Source: Bacteroidia bacterium
GTDB lineage: Bacteria > Bacteroidota > Bacteroidia > UKL13-3
DNA: 64,000 nt
NCBI GenBank assembly: GCA_018058135.1
Contig: JAGPCK010000002.1
Span: forward strand, 59,158-123,157
Reading direction: 5' to 3'
Part shown: positions 53,955 to 63,905 of the stretch, piece by piece
Layout: every line of letters begins with the position of its first letter
Position numbering within the stretch: position 1 is the first letter of the stretch
Made by a program: the position numbers and the translations under genes
Notes under the pieces: model-generated
The model's input: the letters and a program-made list of their open reading frames with translations, nothing else
The model's database searches: none
Told to the model about the DNA's origin: nothing

Positions 53955-55238
53955 TTAAAATGGTTTTCTGATAATTGTCTGGTCCCTATCGGGTCCTACG
54001 GAAAGTATATTGATTTCAGCCGTTAATTGTTGCTCCAGGTAATTGAGATAACCGGTTAACTCTTGCGGCATTTCATCCATAGAAGTTAAACGGGTAATGT
54101 CCTCTTTCCAACCTTTGAAAGTATCGTATAATGGCTCAATAGAACCATCGCATATTTCATAAGGAACATTCGGGGTAACAATATCATTTACTTTATATGA
54201 AGTGCAAGCTTTGATTTCGTCAAAACCACTTAGCACATCCGATTTGGTTATGAAAAGGTTGGTTACCCCATTGAGCATAATGGCATACTTGAGTGCCACT
54301 AAATCAATCCATCCTGTTCTGCGTGGTCGACCAGTGGTGGCTCCAAACTCATGCCCTATTTTACGAATTTCCTCTCCTGTTGAGTCATTTAACTCAGAGG
54401 GGAAAGGCCCTCCTCCCACTCTGGTGCAATATGCTTTAAAAATACCGTATACTTTACCAATATGCCCCGGAGCCAAACCTAGTCCGGTACAAGCACCCGC
54501 AGTAATAGTATTAGAAGAGGTTACATACGGATAAGTGCCAAAGTCAATATCTAACATACTACCCTGTGCTCCTTCAGCAAGAATTTTTTTGCCGCTAACT
54601 AAAGCATTGTTGATGTAATATTCGCTGTCTACCTGAACATATTCCCTTAAGAATTCAATGGATGCAAACCAATCAGCTTCCATTTTGTCAAGCTCTGAAA
54701 TACTGAGGTCATAACCGTAATAGCCCAATAAGTTCAAGTGCTTTTGTTTTACCTCGTTGTATTTTGCCTGAAATGTTCCCAACTGGATATCTCCTATTCG
54801 TAATCCGGAGCGTCCTGTTTTATCCTGATAAGCCGGGCTGATACCACGTAAAGTAGAGCCGATCTTATTGTCTCCTTTAGATAGTTCAGATGCGGCATCC
54901 AACAAACGGTGAGTAGGCAGTATAAGGTGCGCCCTTTTTGACAAGTAGAGGTTTTTCTTAACGTCTACACCTAATGGGTAAAGTTTAGTAATTTCGTCTT
55001 GCAACTTAACCGGATCAACCACTACTCCACTTCCAATAAGGTTGATGCAATTCGGATGAAAAATACCCGAGGGGATAGTATTCAATACATGTTTCATCCC
55101 GTTTATCTCCAGAGAATGCCCTGCATTAGGACCACCCTGAAAACGGGCCACAATATCATATTTGGGTGTAATAAAATCGGCAATCTTACCTTTCCCTTCA
55201 TCTCCCCACTGTAAGCCTAAGAGCACATCTACCTTCAT
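53955..55238 (-). CDS. purA: Adenylosuccinate synthetase
   Basis: 427 residues, full length. It begins MKVDVLLGLQWGDEGKGK, the GTP-binding start of PurA, and has RFQGGPNAGHSL and GATTGRPRRTGW. It converts IMP, aspartate and GTP to adenylosuccinate. It lies six bases after fur and 41 bases from a terminator; fur and purA are probably one transcript. Confidence 0.97.
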   Translation of the reverse strand: MKVDVLLGLQWGDEGKGKIADFITPKYDIVARFQGGPNAGHSLEINGMKHVLNTIPSGIFHPNCINLIGSGVVVDPVKLQDEITKLYPLGVDVKKNLYLSKRAHLILPTHRLLDAASELSKGDNKIGSTLRGISPAYQDKTGRSGLRIGDIQLGTFQAKYNEVKQKHLNLLGYYGYDLSISELDKMEADWFASIEFLREYVQVDSEYYINNALVSGKKILAEGAQGSMLDIDFGTYPYVTSSNTITAGACTGLGLAPGHIGKVYGIFKAYCTRVGGGPFPSELNDSTGEEIRKIGHEFGATTGRPRRTGWIDLVALKYAIMLNGVTNLFITKSDVLSGFDEIKACTSYKVNDIVTPNVPYEICDGSIEPLYDTFKGWKEDITRLTSMDEMPQELTGYLNYLEQQLTAEINILSVGPDRDQTIIRKPF

Positions 55239-55244
55239 GTTTGT

Positions 55245-55748
55245 TTATTGTTTTTTTATGTTCACTTCTTTGTGGCAGTTCATACACTTTCCATCTTTAT
55301 CAATCTTTGGCGAGCCATATAAATTGAGTGAGTGATGTGTAATGTTAAAATGCAGTAAGTCGCCCATCATGGACTGTATCTGTTGAATGCGCGGATCACA
55401 AAATTCCATAACCTTATTGCACATATTGCAAATAAGATGGTCATGCTGCCGGTATCCGTATGCCCGCTCAAACTGGGCAATATTTTTACCGAACTGATGT
55501 TTAATTACCAATCCGCAATCAAGTAATAAATCAAGTGTATTGTATACTGTAGCGCGACTTACCCTGTAGTTACGGTTCTTCATTTGAACATACAGTGTTT
55601 CCACATCAAAATGATCTTTCTTCGAGTAAATTTCATCCAGTATTGCAAAACGCTCCGGAGTTTTCCGTTGGGTCTTCCGTTCGAGGTATTCAGTAAAAAT
55701 ACGCTTTACGGCCTCTTTGGTGGCGTCAACTTCTGCTGATTTCTGCAT
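55245..55748 (-). CDS. fur: Fur-family ferric-uptake-type regulator
   Basis: 167 residues. The winged-helix part has KTPERFAILDEI and SRATVYNTLDLLLDCGLV. The metal-binding part has HDHLICNMCNK (HDH, CxxC) and a C-terminal CMNC. This is a Fur-type regulator; iron as the metal is likely but zinc or peroxide sensing is possible, so the symbol is tentative. It lies between relA/spoT and purA on the same strand. Confidence 0.9.
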   Translation of the reverse strand: MQKSAEVDATKEAVKRIFTEYLERKTQRKTPERFAILDEIYSKKDHFDVETLYVQMKNRNYRVSRATVYNTLDLLLDCGLVIKHQFGKNIAQFERAYGYRQHDHLICNMCNKVMEFCDPRIQQIQSMMGDLLHFNITHHSLNLYGSPKIDKDGKCMNCHKEVNIKKQ

Positions 55749-55773
55749 AAAGGCGCAATTTACTCATTGCCCG

Positions 55774-57999
55774 TTAATTTACATCAATCCTGCTCACCTG
55801 AATAAGTTGATTGGATGCTTTTATTTTATTCATCAGTTCCTCCAGATGTGATGTATCATAAATGAAAAGCATGATTTTGCCTTCAAATTTACCTTCATTT
55901 GACTGAACTGTAATAGATTGCATGTTTACCTGGAGTTCTTTCGAGATGATATCTGTGATGGTGCTAATAATACCCACACTGTCAATACCCTCAATTTTAA
56001 CCCCTGCCAAAAATGCCTGCCCTCTTTTAATTGGCGTGTCTCTCCAGCGGGCCTTTAAAATACGGTATCCGTAATTGGACATAAGCCCAACCGCATTAGG
56101 GCAATTGGTACGGTGTACCTTTATTCCTTCTCCCACGGTAATAAAGCCAAAAACGTCATCTCCGGGTATGGGATTACAACATTTGGCCATAGAATAATCA
56201 AAATCATAATCTTCCCCTATAAGTATAGTGTCTTCTTTGAGATCGGCAATTTTAGCTTTCTTCCTTACCTCTGTAATATCCGGCTGGGGAACATTCTTCT
56301 TGTCTGTAACTTCACTTATAATTTCTGCTACATCCAACTCTGTTTTTTTGATTTTATCGGTGGCAAAAAGGTAATACAAATCAATCGCTGATTTTAACCT
56401 GAACCAGCTCAATAAGTGGTTGATATTTTCTGAAGTAAAGGCAACTTTTTGGTGCTGAAACTTGCGTTGTAAGGCTTCTCTTCCGTCTTCAGCTATCTTT
56501 TTCTTTTCTTCTTTTAGAATGTCTTTAATCTTGGCTTTTGCTTTTGCTGTAACCACGTATGCCAGCCAGTCTTCATTTGGTCGTTGTTTACTTGAGGTAA
56601 TAATTTCTACCTGATCTCCATTGGCCAGTTTGTGGTTAAGCGGCACCAGTTTATTATTCACCTTTGCTCCAATACAATGAGAGCCAATACCTGTATGAAT
56701 GTCAAATGCAAAGTCTAAGGCTGTAGCATTGGCGGGCAACTTGCGCAATTCTCCTTTAGGGGTAAATACAAATACTTCTTCCGCAAAAAGATTAAGTTTA
56801 AAATCGTCCAGAAAATCCAATGCATTGGAATCAGGATTTTCGAGAATTTCCCTTACTTGTTGCAGCCAGCGTTCAAAATCATTGTCGGAATGTGTACCAC
56901 CTGTCTCTTTATATTTCCAATGTGCTGCAAAACCTTTTTCAGCAATTTCATCCATGCGCTTACTACGGATTTGAACTTCAACCCAGCGACCTTTGGGGCC
57001 CATAACCGTTGTATGTAATGATTCGTATCCGTTGGCTTTGGGCGTTGAAACCCAATCGCGCAAACGGTCAGGGTTAGGACGGTAAAAATCAGTAACAATA
57101 GAATAAACTTTCCAGCAATCGGCCTTTTCTGACTCTGAAGGAGAATCTACAATTACCCGAATAGCAAACAAATCATATACCTCTTCGAAAGGAATATTTT
57201 GCTTGCGCATTTTATTGTAAATGGAATATATGGATTTGGGTCTTCCTTTAATTTCGTATTTGAAGCCTTGGTGCTCAAGTTCTTCTATGATGGGTTCTGT
57301 AAACAACTTGATATACTTGGTACGTTGTGTTTTTGTTTCGAGCAGCTTGCTGGCAATAGACTTATATTGTTCTTCTTCGGTAAACTTAAGAGCCAGATCT
57401 TCCAGTTCCGTTTTAATGGCATACAAACCTAAGCGATGCGCTAAAGGGGCATAAATGTATTTGGTTTCAGAAGCAATCTTCAACTGATTCTTGCGCGACA
57501 TAGAATCAAGAGTGCGCATGTTGTGCAGGCGGTCGGCCAGTTTGATAAGAATTACCCGAACATCATCTGAAAGAGTAAGCAGCATTTTGCGGAAATTCTC
57601 TGCCTGTGGTGAATTGGTTTCGGTATCAAATACGTTGGAAATTTTAGTGAGCCCGTCAATAATCTTAGCTACTTTCTCCCCAAATCTATGATTAATATCT
57701 GCTAAAGAGATGTGTGTATCTTCCACCGTATCGTGCAACAAGGCACAAACAACAGAGGTGGTTCCCAGTCCAATTTCTTCGGCAGCTATCTGTGCCACTG
57801 CTAACGGATGGAAAATGTAAGGTTCACCAGATTTTCTGCGCATGTCTTTATGCGCTTCCAAAGAGAGTTCAAATGCTTCCCTGATAGTTTTTTTGTCTCC
57901 TTTTTCCAGCGTACGCTTACAACTTCGCAGTAAATGCCGGTACCTCTTTACTATTTCTTTATTTTCTGCTTCAATATCGATCTCTTGCATGCTGCCCAT
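55774..57999 (-). CDS. Bifunctional (p)ppGpp synthetase/hydrolase RelA/SpoT
   Basis: 741 residues from the ATG at 57999; the ATG at 57990 is equally possible, since a -7-like TAAATTTG lies at 58015-58008. The HD hydrolase domain has IFHPLAVAQIAAE and LLHDTVEDT. The synthetase has DLFAIRVIVDS and STPKANGYESLHTTV. A TGS domain (VFVFTPKGELRKLPANATALDFAFDIH), a zinc-finger-like helical part (AKCCNPIPGDDVFGFI) and an ACT domain at the C-terminus follow. Both catalytic halves appear intact. It controls the stringent response. Confidence 0.93.
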   Translation of the reverse strand: MGSMQEIDIEAENKEIVKRYRHLLRSCKRTLEKGDKKTIREAFELSLEAHKDMRRKSGEPYIFHPLAVAQIAAEEIGLGTTSVVCALLHDTVEDTHISLADINHRFGEKVAKIIDGLTKISNVFDTETNSPQAENFRKMLLTLSDDVRVILIKLADRLHNMRTLDSMSRKNQLKIASETKYIYAPLAHRLGLYAIKTELEDLALKFTEEEQYKSIASKLLETKTQRTKYIKLFTEPIIEELEHQGFKYEIKGRPKSIYSIYNKMRKQNIPFEEVYDLFAIRVIVDSPSESEKADCWKVYSIVTDFYRPNPDRLRDWVSTPKANGYESLHTTVMGPKGRWVEVQIRSKRMDEIAEKGFAAHWKYKETGGTHSDNDFERWLQQVREILENPDSNALDFLDDFKLNLFAEEVFVFTPKGELRKLPANATALDFAFDIHTGIGSHCIGAKVNNKLVPLNHKLANGDQVEIITSSKQRPNEDWLAYVVTAKAKAKIKDILKEEKKKIAEDGREALQRKFQHQKVAFTSENINHLLSWFRLKSAIDLYYLFATDKIKKTELDVAEIISEVTDKKNVPQPDITEVRKKAKIADLKEDTILIGEDYDFDYSMAKCCNPIPGDDVFGFITVGEGIKVHRTNCPNAVGLMSNYGYRILKARWRDTPIKRGQAFLAGVKIEGIDSVGIISTITDIISKELQVNMQSITVQSNEGKFEGKIMLFIYDTSHLEELMNKIKASNQLIQVSRIDVN

Positions 58000-58036
58000 G
58001 GTTTGTACAAATTTATTGAATAAAAGCAAATAAGAT

Positions 58037-58067
58037 TTGGGAATTCATCCACAGATGGGTAACTTTG
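58037..58067 (+). promoter_or_regulatory. Promoter of tRNA-Leu
   Basis: TTG (58037-58039), 20 bp, then TAACTTTG (58060-58067), 12 bases before the tRNA 5' end. Good match to the consensus. Confidence 0.65.
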
Positions 58068-58079
58068 CGGCTCATTTTT

Positions 58080-58161
58080 GCGCACGTGGCGTAATTGGTA
58101 GCCGTGCCAGACTTAGGATCTGGTGCCGTGAGGCGTGGGGGTTCGAGTCCCTCCGTGCGCA
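58080..58161 (+). tRNA. tRNA-Leu (anticodon TAG)
   Basis: Acceptor GCGCACG pairs with CGTGCGC, the anticodon stem is CCAGA/TCTGG with loop CTTAGGA (anticodon TAG), a long variable arm (TGCCGTGAGGCG) marks a class II tRNA, and the T-loop is TTCGAGT. CCA is not encoded. It is 32 bases before tig. Confidence 0.95.
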
Positions 58162-58193
58162 CTTTTTAAAATTTGACAATAAAAGACACATTT

Positions 58194-59621
58194 GTGAACA
58201 TTTCCATTCAACACAAAGATTCCCTGAACGCCACCATCACCATTCAGGTTGACAAAACTGACTACACTCCGTTGGTAGAAAAAGCGATGAAAAACTACCA
58301 GAGAAAAGCTCAGGTACCAGGCTTCAGACCCGGGAAAGTGCCAATGGGTATGATTCAGAAAATGTACGGCACATCCGTGCTTATTGATGAAGTCAATCGT
58401 TTCACCTCAGATGCATTGAACACCTTTATTGATGAAAACAAACTGGAAGTACTGGGGCAGCCCGTACTCAATGAAGAGACTGAAGTAACCGATTGGAATA
58501 CTTCACAAAACTTCACTTTTCTTTTTGATATAGGTCTTAGTCCTAAATTTGACCTGGACATTACCAAGAAAGACATTTTCACCAAATATGTACCCAAAAT
58601 TGATGATGAGTTGATTGACAAAGAAGTGGAACGTTCACGTGACCGCTATGCCAATCAAACTACATCTGAAATTGTTGGTGACAATGATATTATTACCGTT
58701 ATCGGCACTGAACTGGATGAAAACGGCAAAGTATTGGAAGGCGGAGTAAACAAGGAATTCACTGTGCTAACGTCTACGATTAAAAACGAGGTAGTAAAAA
58801 ATCAATTCATTGGTCAGAAAAACGGAGCCACGGTAGTCGCTGATTTGTTCGAAGTATTTGACAATAACGCTACTGAAATATCTACAGTTTTAGGAGTTAG
58901 TAAAGAAACTGTTAATGATTTGAACAAACATTTCTCTTTTGAAATCAAAGAAATCAAACGTCAGGAAAAAGCAGAACTCAATCAGGAGTTGTTTGATAAA
59001 GCATACGGAGAAAATGCTGTAAAAAGCATTGAAGAATACAGAAACAAAATTCGCGAAGAACTGGAACAGTTTTATGCTGCCGAAGCCGATCACGCCTTGG
59101 AGCACGAACTGTATGATGCCATCAAAAGCAAACACCACATTGAATTACCGGATGCATTCCTTAAGCGCTGGTTATTGAGCCGGTATGCTGACAAGTTCAC
59201 ACCTGAAACCATTGATGAAAAGTATGGCCCTGAGGCTGCTTACCTTCGTTCTACCCTGTTTCAGGAAGCAGTTATTTCTGCCAACGGCATTCAGGTAAAT
59301 GAAGAGGATTTATTAGCTGCATCTGTTAACTATACTAAGCGCATGTTCTTTGGATACAATCTGAACATTCCGGTAAGTGATTACCTCACTCAATATGCGC
59401 AGGAACAACTAAAAGACAACAACTACCGTTCACGTATGTTGAACATGGCCATTGAAACCAAAGTGCTTGCTGCTTTAAAAGATATGGTTACCATTAACGT
59501 AGAAGAATTACCCGTTGACGATTTCTTCAAGAAGATGCGTGAACACAGCGACAAACATCACCACAACCATGAGCACGAGCATGACCACGACCATGCTCAT
59601 GAAGAAGCACATAGCCACTAA
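58194..59621 (+). CDS. tig: Trigger factor with histidine-rich C-terminal tail
   Basis: 475 residues from the GTG at 58194 (MNISIQHKDSLNATITI); an upstream TTG at 58173 is less likely. The ribosome-binding domain has VPGFRPGKVPMGMI (the GFRxGKxP signature). The peptidyl-prolyl isomerase part is weakly conserved, and a C-terminal chaperone domain is present (about 255-440). The end is unusual: about 25 residues from HSDKHHHNHEH to EEAHSH, with 13 histidines alternating with Glu and Asp, resembling the metal-binding tail of SlyD. It binds nascent chains at the ribosome exit. clpP and clpX follow. Confidence 0.92.
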   Translation: MNISIQHKDSLNATITIQVDKTDYTPLVEKAMKNYQRKAQVPGFRPGKVPMGMIQKMYGTSVLIDEVNRFTSDALNTFIDENKLEVLGQPVLNEETEVTDWNTSQNFTFLFDIGLSPKFDLDITKKDIFTKYVPKIDDELIDKEVERSRDRYANQTTSEIVGDNDIITVIGTELDENGKVLEGGVNKEFTVLTSTIKNEVVKNQFIGQKNGATVVADLFEVFDNNATEISTVLGVSKETVNDLNKHFSFEIKEIKRQEKAELNQELFDKAYGENAVKSIEEYRNKIREELEQFYAAEADHALEHELYDAIKSKHHIELPDAFLKRWLLSRYADKFTPETIDEKYGPEAAYLRSTLFQEAVISANGIQVNEEDLLAASVNYTKRMFFGYNLNIPVSDYLTQYAQEQLKDNNYRSRMLNMAIETKVLAALKDMVTINVEELPVDDFFKKMREHSDKHHHNHEHEHDHDHAHEEAHSH

Positions 59622-59676
59622 GAAAATAAGCTGTCAACTACCTGACAGCATTAGATACTGATAACTAACGCACTGA

Positions 59677-59712
59677 AGCCCCTTGCTGACAAAATGCAGG
59701 GGGCTTTGTGTT
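59677..59712 (+). terminator. Terminator after tig
   Basis: AGCCCCTTGC and GCAGGGGGCT pair with a single mismatch around TGACAAAAT, followed by a weak T-rich stretch (TTGTGTTGG). It separates tig from clpP, though imperfectly. Confidence 0.6.
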
Positions 59713-59760
59713 GGTATTGAAATTGTGTATACTCGTAAAACTTTATCAAAACACACACGT

Positions 59761-60441
59761 ATGCAAGACGGAAAAGAATTCAGAAAATATGCCACCAAAC
59801 ATCATGGCATAAGCAGCTTAAAAGTAGACACCTACATTGAGAGTTCATTTAGAGGAATGACCCGCACGGTTATTGAAGAACGTCCGATGAACTTCAGGGA
59901 GATTGACGTTTTCTCGCGTTTAATGGCTGATCGCATTATATTCTTAGGCACACAGGTTGACGATTATTTTGCCAATATCATTCAGGCTCAATTACTCTTT
60001 TTGGAGTCCATGGATGCTAAACGAGATATTCAGTTGTACATTAATTCTCCGGGCGGTTCTGTATATGCAGGCTTAGGAATTTATGATACCATGCAATGGG
60101 TTTCACCTGATGTATCAACCATTTGTACTGGTATGGCAGCCTCAATGGGAGCTGTATTACTATGTGCAGGTGCCAAAGGCAAACGCACAGCGTTGGTTCA
60201 CTCCCGAGTAATGATTCACCAGCCTATGGGTGGTGCACAGGGACAAGCATCTGACATTGAAATTACCTACAAGGAAATTGAAAAACTCAAGAAAGAACTC
60301 TATACCATTATTGCCAACCACAGCGGACAAGAATTTGAAAAAGTGTGGAAAGACTCTGACCGTGATTACTGGATGATTGCTGAAGAAGCTAAAGCATACG
60401 GAATGATTGACGAGGTGCTTACCAAACACACTAAGAAGTAA
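59761..60441 (+). CDS. clpP: ATP-dependent Clp protease proteolytic subunit
   Basis: 226 residues from the ATG at 59761; the longer frame to 59683 runs through the terminator hairpin, so it is rejected. The catalytic serine is S128 in GMAASMGA and the histidine is H153 in MIHQPMGG. The SPGGSVYAG oxyanion region is present. The N-terminal extension (about 35 residues before [10 protein letters not shown]) is longer than in E. coli and typical of Bacteroidota. It forms a protease with ClpX, encoded next. Confidence 0.96.
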   Translation: MQDGKEFRKYATKHHGISSLKVDTYIESSFRGMTRTVIEERPMNFREIDVFSRLMADRIIFLGTQVDDYFANIIQAQLLFLESMDAKRDIQLYINSPGGSVYAGLGIYDTMQWVSPDVSTICTGMAASMGAVLLCAGAKGKRTALVHSRVMIHQPMGGAQGQASDIEITYKEIEKLKKELYTIIANHSGQEFEKVWKDSDRDYWMIAEEAKAYGMIDEVLTKHTKK

Positions 60442-60455
60442 ACAAAACTCATCCC

Positions 60456-60492
60456 CGCGAACACTTGACTAATCAGGTGTTCGCGTTTTTAT
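60456..60492 (+). terminator. Terminator between clpP and clpX
   Basis: CGCGAACAC and GTGTTCGCG form a perfect 9-bp stem around TTGACTAATCAG, followed by a T-tract. clpX begins 8 bases after this, so read-through or a promoter inside it is needed for clpX. Confidence 0.8.
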
Positions 60493-60499
60493 TTTATAC

Positions 60500-61732
60500 A
60501 TGAAAGCTAAAGAAGATAAGTGTTCATTTTGCGGCCGCAACAAACAGGAAACTGAATTTCTGATTGCCGGGCTTAATGCTTACATATGCGACAATTGCGT
60601 AAACCAGGCATTCCGCATTGTGAACGAAGAGGTAGGTCACCAAAAAGAAAAGAAAAGTAAGTTCAACCCGAAACAACTGAAGCCTGCAGAGATAAAAGCG
60701 CATTTGGATGAATACGTCATCGGGCAGGATGAAGCTAAGCGGGTAATTTCAGTAGCCGTGTACAATCATTTTAAACGGATAAAACACCGCCAGCTTTCTG
60801 ATGGTGTAGAGTTGGAAAAATCGAACATTATGCTGGTGGGTGAAACCGGCACCGGAAAAACACTTTTGGCCAAAACTTTAGCTAAAATTCTTCAGGTTCC
60901 ATTTTGCATTGCTGATGCTACAGTACTTACTGAAGCGGGTTATGTGGGCGAAGACGTGGAGAGTATTTTATCGCGCTTATTGCAGGCAGCAGATTATGAT
61001 GTAGCAGCAGCCGAGCGTGGCATTGTGTACATTGATGAGATTGATAAAATTTCCCGCAAAAGCGATAACCCCAGCATTACACGGGATGTAAGCGGAGAAG
61101 GTGTTCAGCAGGCCTTATTAAAAATACTGGAAGGCACCACAGCCAATGTTCCCCCACAAGGCGGCAGAAAGCACCCGGAACAAAAAATGGTGCAGATTAA
61201 CACAGAAAATATTCTGTTTATATGCGGAGGTGCATTTGAAGGAATTGATAAAATTATTTCCAGAAGAATTCAAACTCAGGCGATCGGATTCAAAAACATG
61301 GATGAAGCAGGTGCTGACGAAAATAATCTTTTGCAATACATTGCTCCTGCTGATATCCGCTCGTATGGATTGATACCGGAAATAATCGGTCGCTTGCCTA
61401 TTCTCACACACCTCAATCCACTAGATAAAGAGGCCTTGAAACAAATTTTGCTCACTCCGAAAAATGCTTTAATCAAGCAATACGAAAAATTGTTTGAAAT
61501 GGAGAATGTAGCCCTTACCGTTGAAGATGATGTAATTGATTTTGTAGTAAGCAAGGCTCAGGAATATAAACTGGGTGCCCGCGGATTGCGTTCCATTATG
61601 GAAGCTATTATGCTCGACTATATGTTTGACATGCCTGACCAGAAAGAAAAGCAGAAAACACTGGCGATTGACCTCGAATATGCCAAAGACCGCTTTGAGA
61701 AGATCAAATTTAAGACCCTGAAGGCAGCCTGA
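60500..61732 (+). CDS. clpX: ATP-dependent Clp protease ATP-binding subunit ClpX
   Basis: 410 residues. The N-terminal zinc-binding domain has C8, C11, C30 and C33. Walker A is GETGTGKT, Walker B is VYIDEIDK, sensor motifs and the pore loop YVGEDVES are present, and the C-terminal domain has [12 protein letters not shown]. It unfolds substrates for ClpP. Confidence 0.97.
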   Translation: MKAKEDKCSFCGRNKQETEFLIAGLNAYICDNCVNQAFRIVNEEVGHQKEKKSKFNPKQLKPAEIKAHLDEYVIGQDEAKRVISVAVYNHFKRIKHRQLSDGVELEKSNIMLVGETGTGKTLLAKTLAKILQVPFCIADATVLTEAGYVGEDVESILSRLLQAADYDVAAAERGIVYIDEIDKISRKSDNPSITRDVSGEGVQQALLKILEGTTANVPPQGGRKHPEQKMVQINTENILFICGGAFEGIDKIISRRIQTQAIGFKNMDEAGADENNLLQYIAPADIRSYGLIPEIIGRLPILTHLNPLDKEALKQILLTPKNALIKQYEKLFEMENVALTVEDDVIDFVVSKAQEYKLGARGLRSIMEAIMLDYMFDMPDQKEKQKTLAIDLEYAKDRFEKIKFKTLKAA

Positions 61733-61801
61733 TTACCTTTTCCAACGTTGTGCAAATCTTATCCCTTTCTCGGCAACTAAAAAGTTGTTATTTTGCGAGA
61801 G

Positions 61802-63160
61802 ATGGAAGTAACTGACACAAAAAAGTCTGAACCTAACCGCAAATTAGAACGTGCGTGGTCGATGTATGACTGGGCCAATTCCGTTTTTCCGCTTTCCATC
61901 ACTACGGCCATCTTCCCTGTTTATTATGAAGGAGTAACCCGAAAAGCCTCCATCGCTGCAGGGATGGCCACTGAGACCGATTATTATATTGATTTTCTTG
62001 GACACCGTTTTTTGAATACTGCACTGTATTCCTACTCTCTTTCATTTGCTTTTTTACTCATTGCCATTGTGCAACCGTTACTCTCAGGGATTGCAGATGT
62101 GAAAGGCCGGAAAAAGACTTTCATGCAATTCTTTTGTTACATAGGTGCCAGCAGTAGTGCCATGTTGTATTACTTCGACAGTAATCATATAGGTGCAGGC
62201 ATTCTTTTCTTCATATTGGCCATGATTGGCTTTGCAGGCAGTATTGTTTTCTACAATGCTTTCCTGCCTGAAATTACTACTGAAGACAGATACGACCGTG
62301 TAAGTGCACGTGGCTTTGCAATGGGATATTTCGGTAGCGTGTTATTACTTATTGTCAATCTTTCTTTAATTATACTCACCGAAAAACCTGCTGATGGCGG
62401 AGAGCCCATGATTACCTTCATCTCTCAGGAAATGGCCACCCGTATGGCTTTTGTTATGGTAGGTTTATGGTGGGCCGGTTTCGCACAAATTACCTTTGCT
62501 AACCTTCCAAAAGAGAGTAAACTAAAACGAGGTGGAGCCATTACACATGGATTCTATGAACTAAAAAAAGTGTTTAACGAAATCAAACAAAAGCCTGAAA
62601 TAAGCAAGTACCTGAGGTCCTTTTTCTTTGTGAGCATGGGCTTACAAACGGTCATGTATGTTGCCAGTTTATTCGGTGCCAAAGAATTAAACCTCCCCTC
62701 CATTCATCTTATTGGAGCTGTATTGGTGATTAACCTCATTGGCATTCCTGGGTCTCTGTTTTTTTCATGGATATCGGGCAAAATAGGCAATATGCTTACT
62801 TTACGTCTGCTGGTTGTTATCTGGATTTTTGTCTGCCTGATTGCTTACTACATAAACACTGCAGCACAGTTTTATATGTTGGGAGCTTTGGTTGGCTCGG
62901 TTATGGGCGGCATTCAAAGTTTGTTCCGCTCCACTTATGCCAAGCTTATCCCAGATGATACCCTTGACCATGCATCCTATTTCAGTTTCTATGATGTTAC
63001 CGAAAAACTGGCCATAGTATTTGGCACTTTTGCTTTTGGTTATATTGAGGAAGTAACGGAATCCATGCGTAGTTCAGCTGCAGCCTTGGGTGTGTTTTTC
63101 GCCATTGGTTTACTATTTATGATTCGCATTAAAAACTTTAAAGGCATACATGCAGGTTGA
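61802..63160 (+). CDS. UMF1/Atg22-like major facilitator transporter
   Basis: 452 residues from the ATG at 61802 (MEVTDTKKS); a TTG at 61793 is possible. The signature of the unknown-major-facilitator (UMF1) family is AWSMYDWANSVFPLSI near the N-terminus. About 12 TM segments follow, with DVKGRKKTFMQF in the loop between TM 2 and 3. Relatives include yeast Atg22, an amino-acid exporter. The substrate is unknown. The stop overlaps the start of the next gene by 11 bases. Confidence 0.87.
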   Translation: MEVTDTKKSEPNRKLERAWSMYDWANSVFPLSITTAIFPVYYEGVTRKASIAAGMATETDYYIDFLGHRFLNTALYSYSLSFAFLLIAIVQPLLSGIADVKGRKKTFMQFFCYIGASSSAMLYYFDSNHIGAGILFFILAMIGFAGSIVFYNAFLPEITTEDRYDRVSARGFAMGYFGSVLLLIVNLSLIILTEKPADGGEPMITFISQEMATRMAFVMVGLWWAGFAQITFANLPKESKLKRGGAITHGFYELKKVFNEIKQKPEISKYLRSFFFVSMGLQTVMYVASLFGAKELNLPSIHLIGAVLVINLIGIPGSLFFSWISGKIGNMLTLRLLVVIWIFVCLIAYYINTAAQFYMLGALVGSVMGGIQSLFRSTYAKLIPDDTLDHASYFSFYDVTEKLAIVFGTFAFGYIEEVTESMRSSAAALGVFFAIGLLFMIRIKNFKGIHAG

Positions 63161-63905
63161 GTTGTTTATACCGTGTTTTATTGATCAGGTTAAACCTTCC
63201 ATAGCGTTTGACATGATAAAAGTACTGGAGAAAGCAGGATGTAATGTGCTGTACAATGTGGAACAGACCTGTTGCGGACAACCTGCTTATTCAGCAGGAT
63301 ACATGGCCGATGCACGCGAAGTGGCTGAAAAATTTGTACAGGAATTTCCTTTGGGCGACCCTGACAGGCCTACAGCTAAACCAATTGAAAAGCCCATCAT
63401 CTCCCCCTCTGCTTCTTGTGTGGGAATGGTGAAGAATCACTATAACTCCATATTTCAAAACACCTCTTTACACAACCAATGCAGAAAGGTGCAAAAGAAC
63501 ATGTTTGAGTTGAGTGACTTTTTAGTGAATCAACTTCAGAAAACAGATCTTGAATGCAGGTTCGATGCAAAAGTAACATACCATGATTCCTGCAGTGCGT
63601 TACGCGAACTGCGTATAAAAGATGCCCCACGGGTGTTACTCAACAACATAAAGGGACTACAGCTGATTGAAATGCAGGATACCGAAACCTGCTGTGGATT
63701 TGGCGGCACATTCTCTTTCAAATACGAACCGCTCTCAGTATCCATGGGGCAGCAAAAAGTTGAACACGCTTTAGCCACCGGAGCTGAGTACATTGTCTCT
63801 ACTGATTACAGTTGCCTCATGCACCTGGATGCCTATATCAAAAAGAACAATCTGAATATACAGGTTCTTCATCTGGCCGAGTTGCTGGCAAAGGGGATAC
63901 GTTAA
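63150..63905 (+). CDS. LutA-like (Fe-S)-binding protein with two CCG domains
   Basis: 251 residues, full length for LutA/YkgE. Two cysteine-rich CCG domains are visible: IPCFIDQ with QTCCGQPAYSAGY, then YHDSCSALREL with ETCCGFGGTFSFKY. In the lactate utilisation system LutABC, LutA binds iron-sulfur clusters together with LutB and LutC. LutB and LutC are not in the window, so a role in lactate oxidation is only inferred. It starts inside the upstream transporter gene. Confidence 0.88.
   Translation: MQVELFIPCFIDQVKPSIAFDMIKVLEKAGCNVLYNVEQTCCGQPAYSAGYMADAREVAEKFVQEFPLGDPDRPTAKPIEKPIISPSASCVGMVKNHYNSIFQNTSLHNQCRKVQKNMFELSDFLVNQLQKTDLECRFDAKVTYHDSCSALRELRIKDAPRVLLNNIKGLQLIEMQDTETCCGFGGTFSFKYEPLSVSMGQQKVEHALATGAEYIVSTDYSCLMHLDAYIKKNNLNIQVLHLAELLAKGIR

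Noticed and set aside
59683..59760. Longer N-terminus for ClpP
   Set aside because: These codons run through the tig terminator hairpin, and the ATG at 59761 gives the usual family start.
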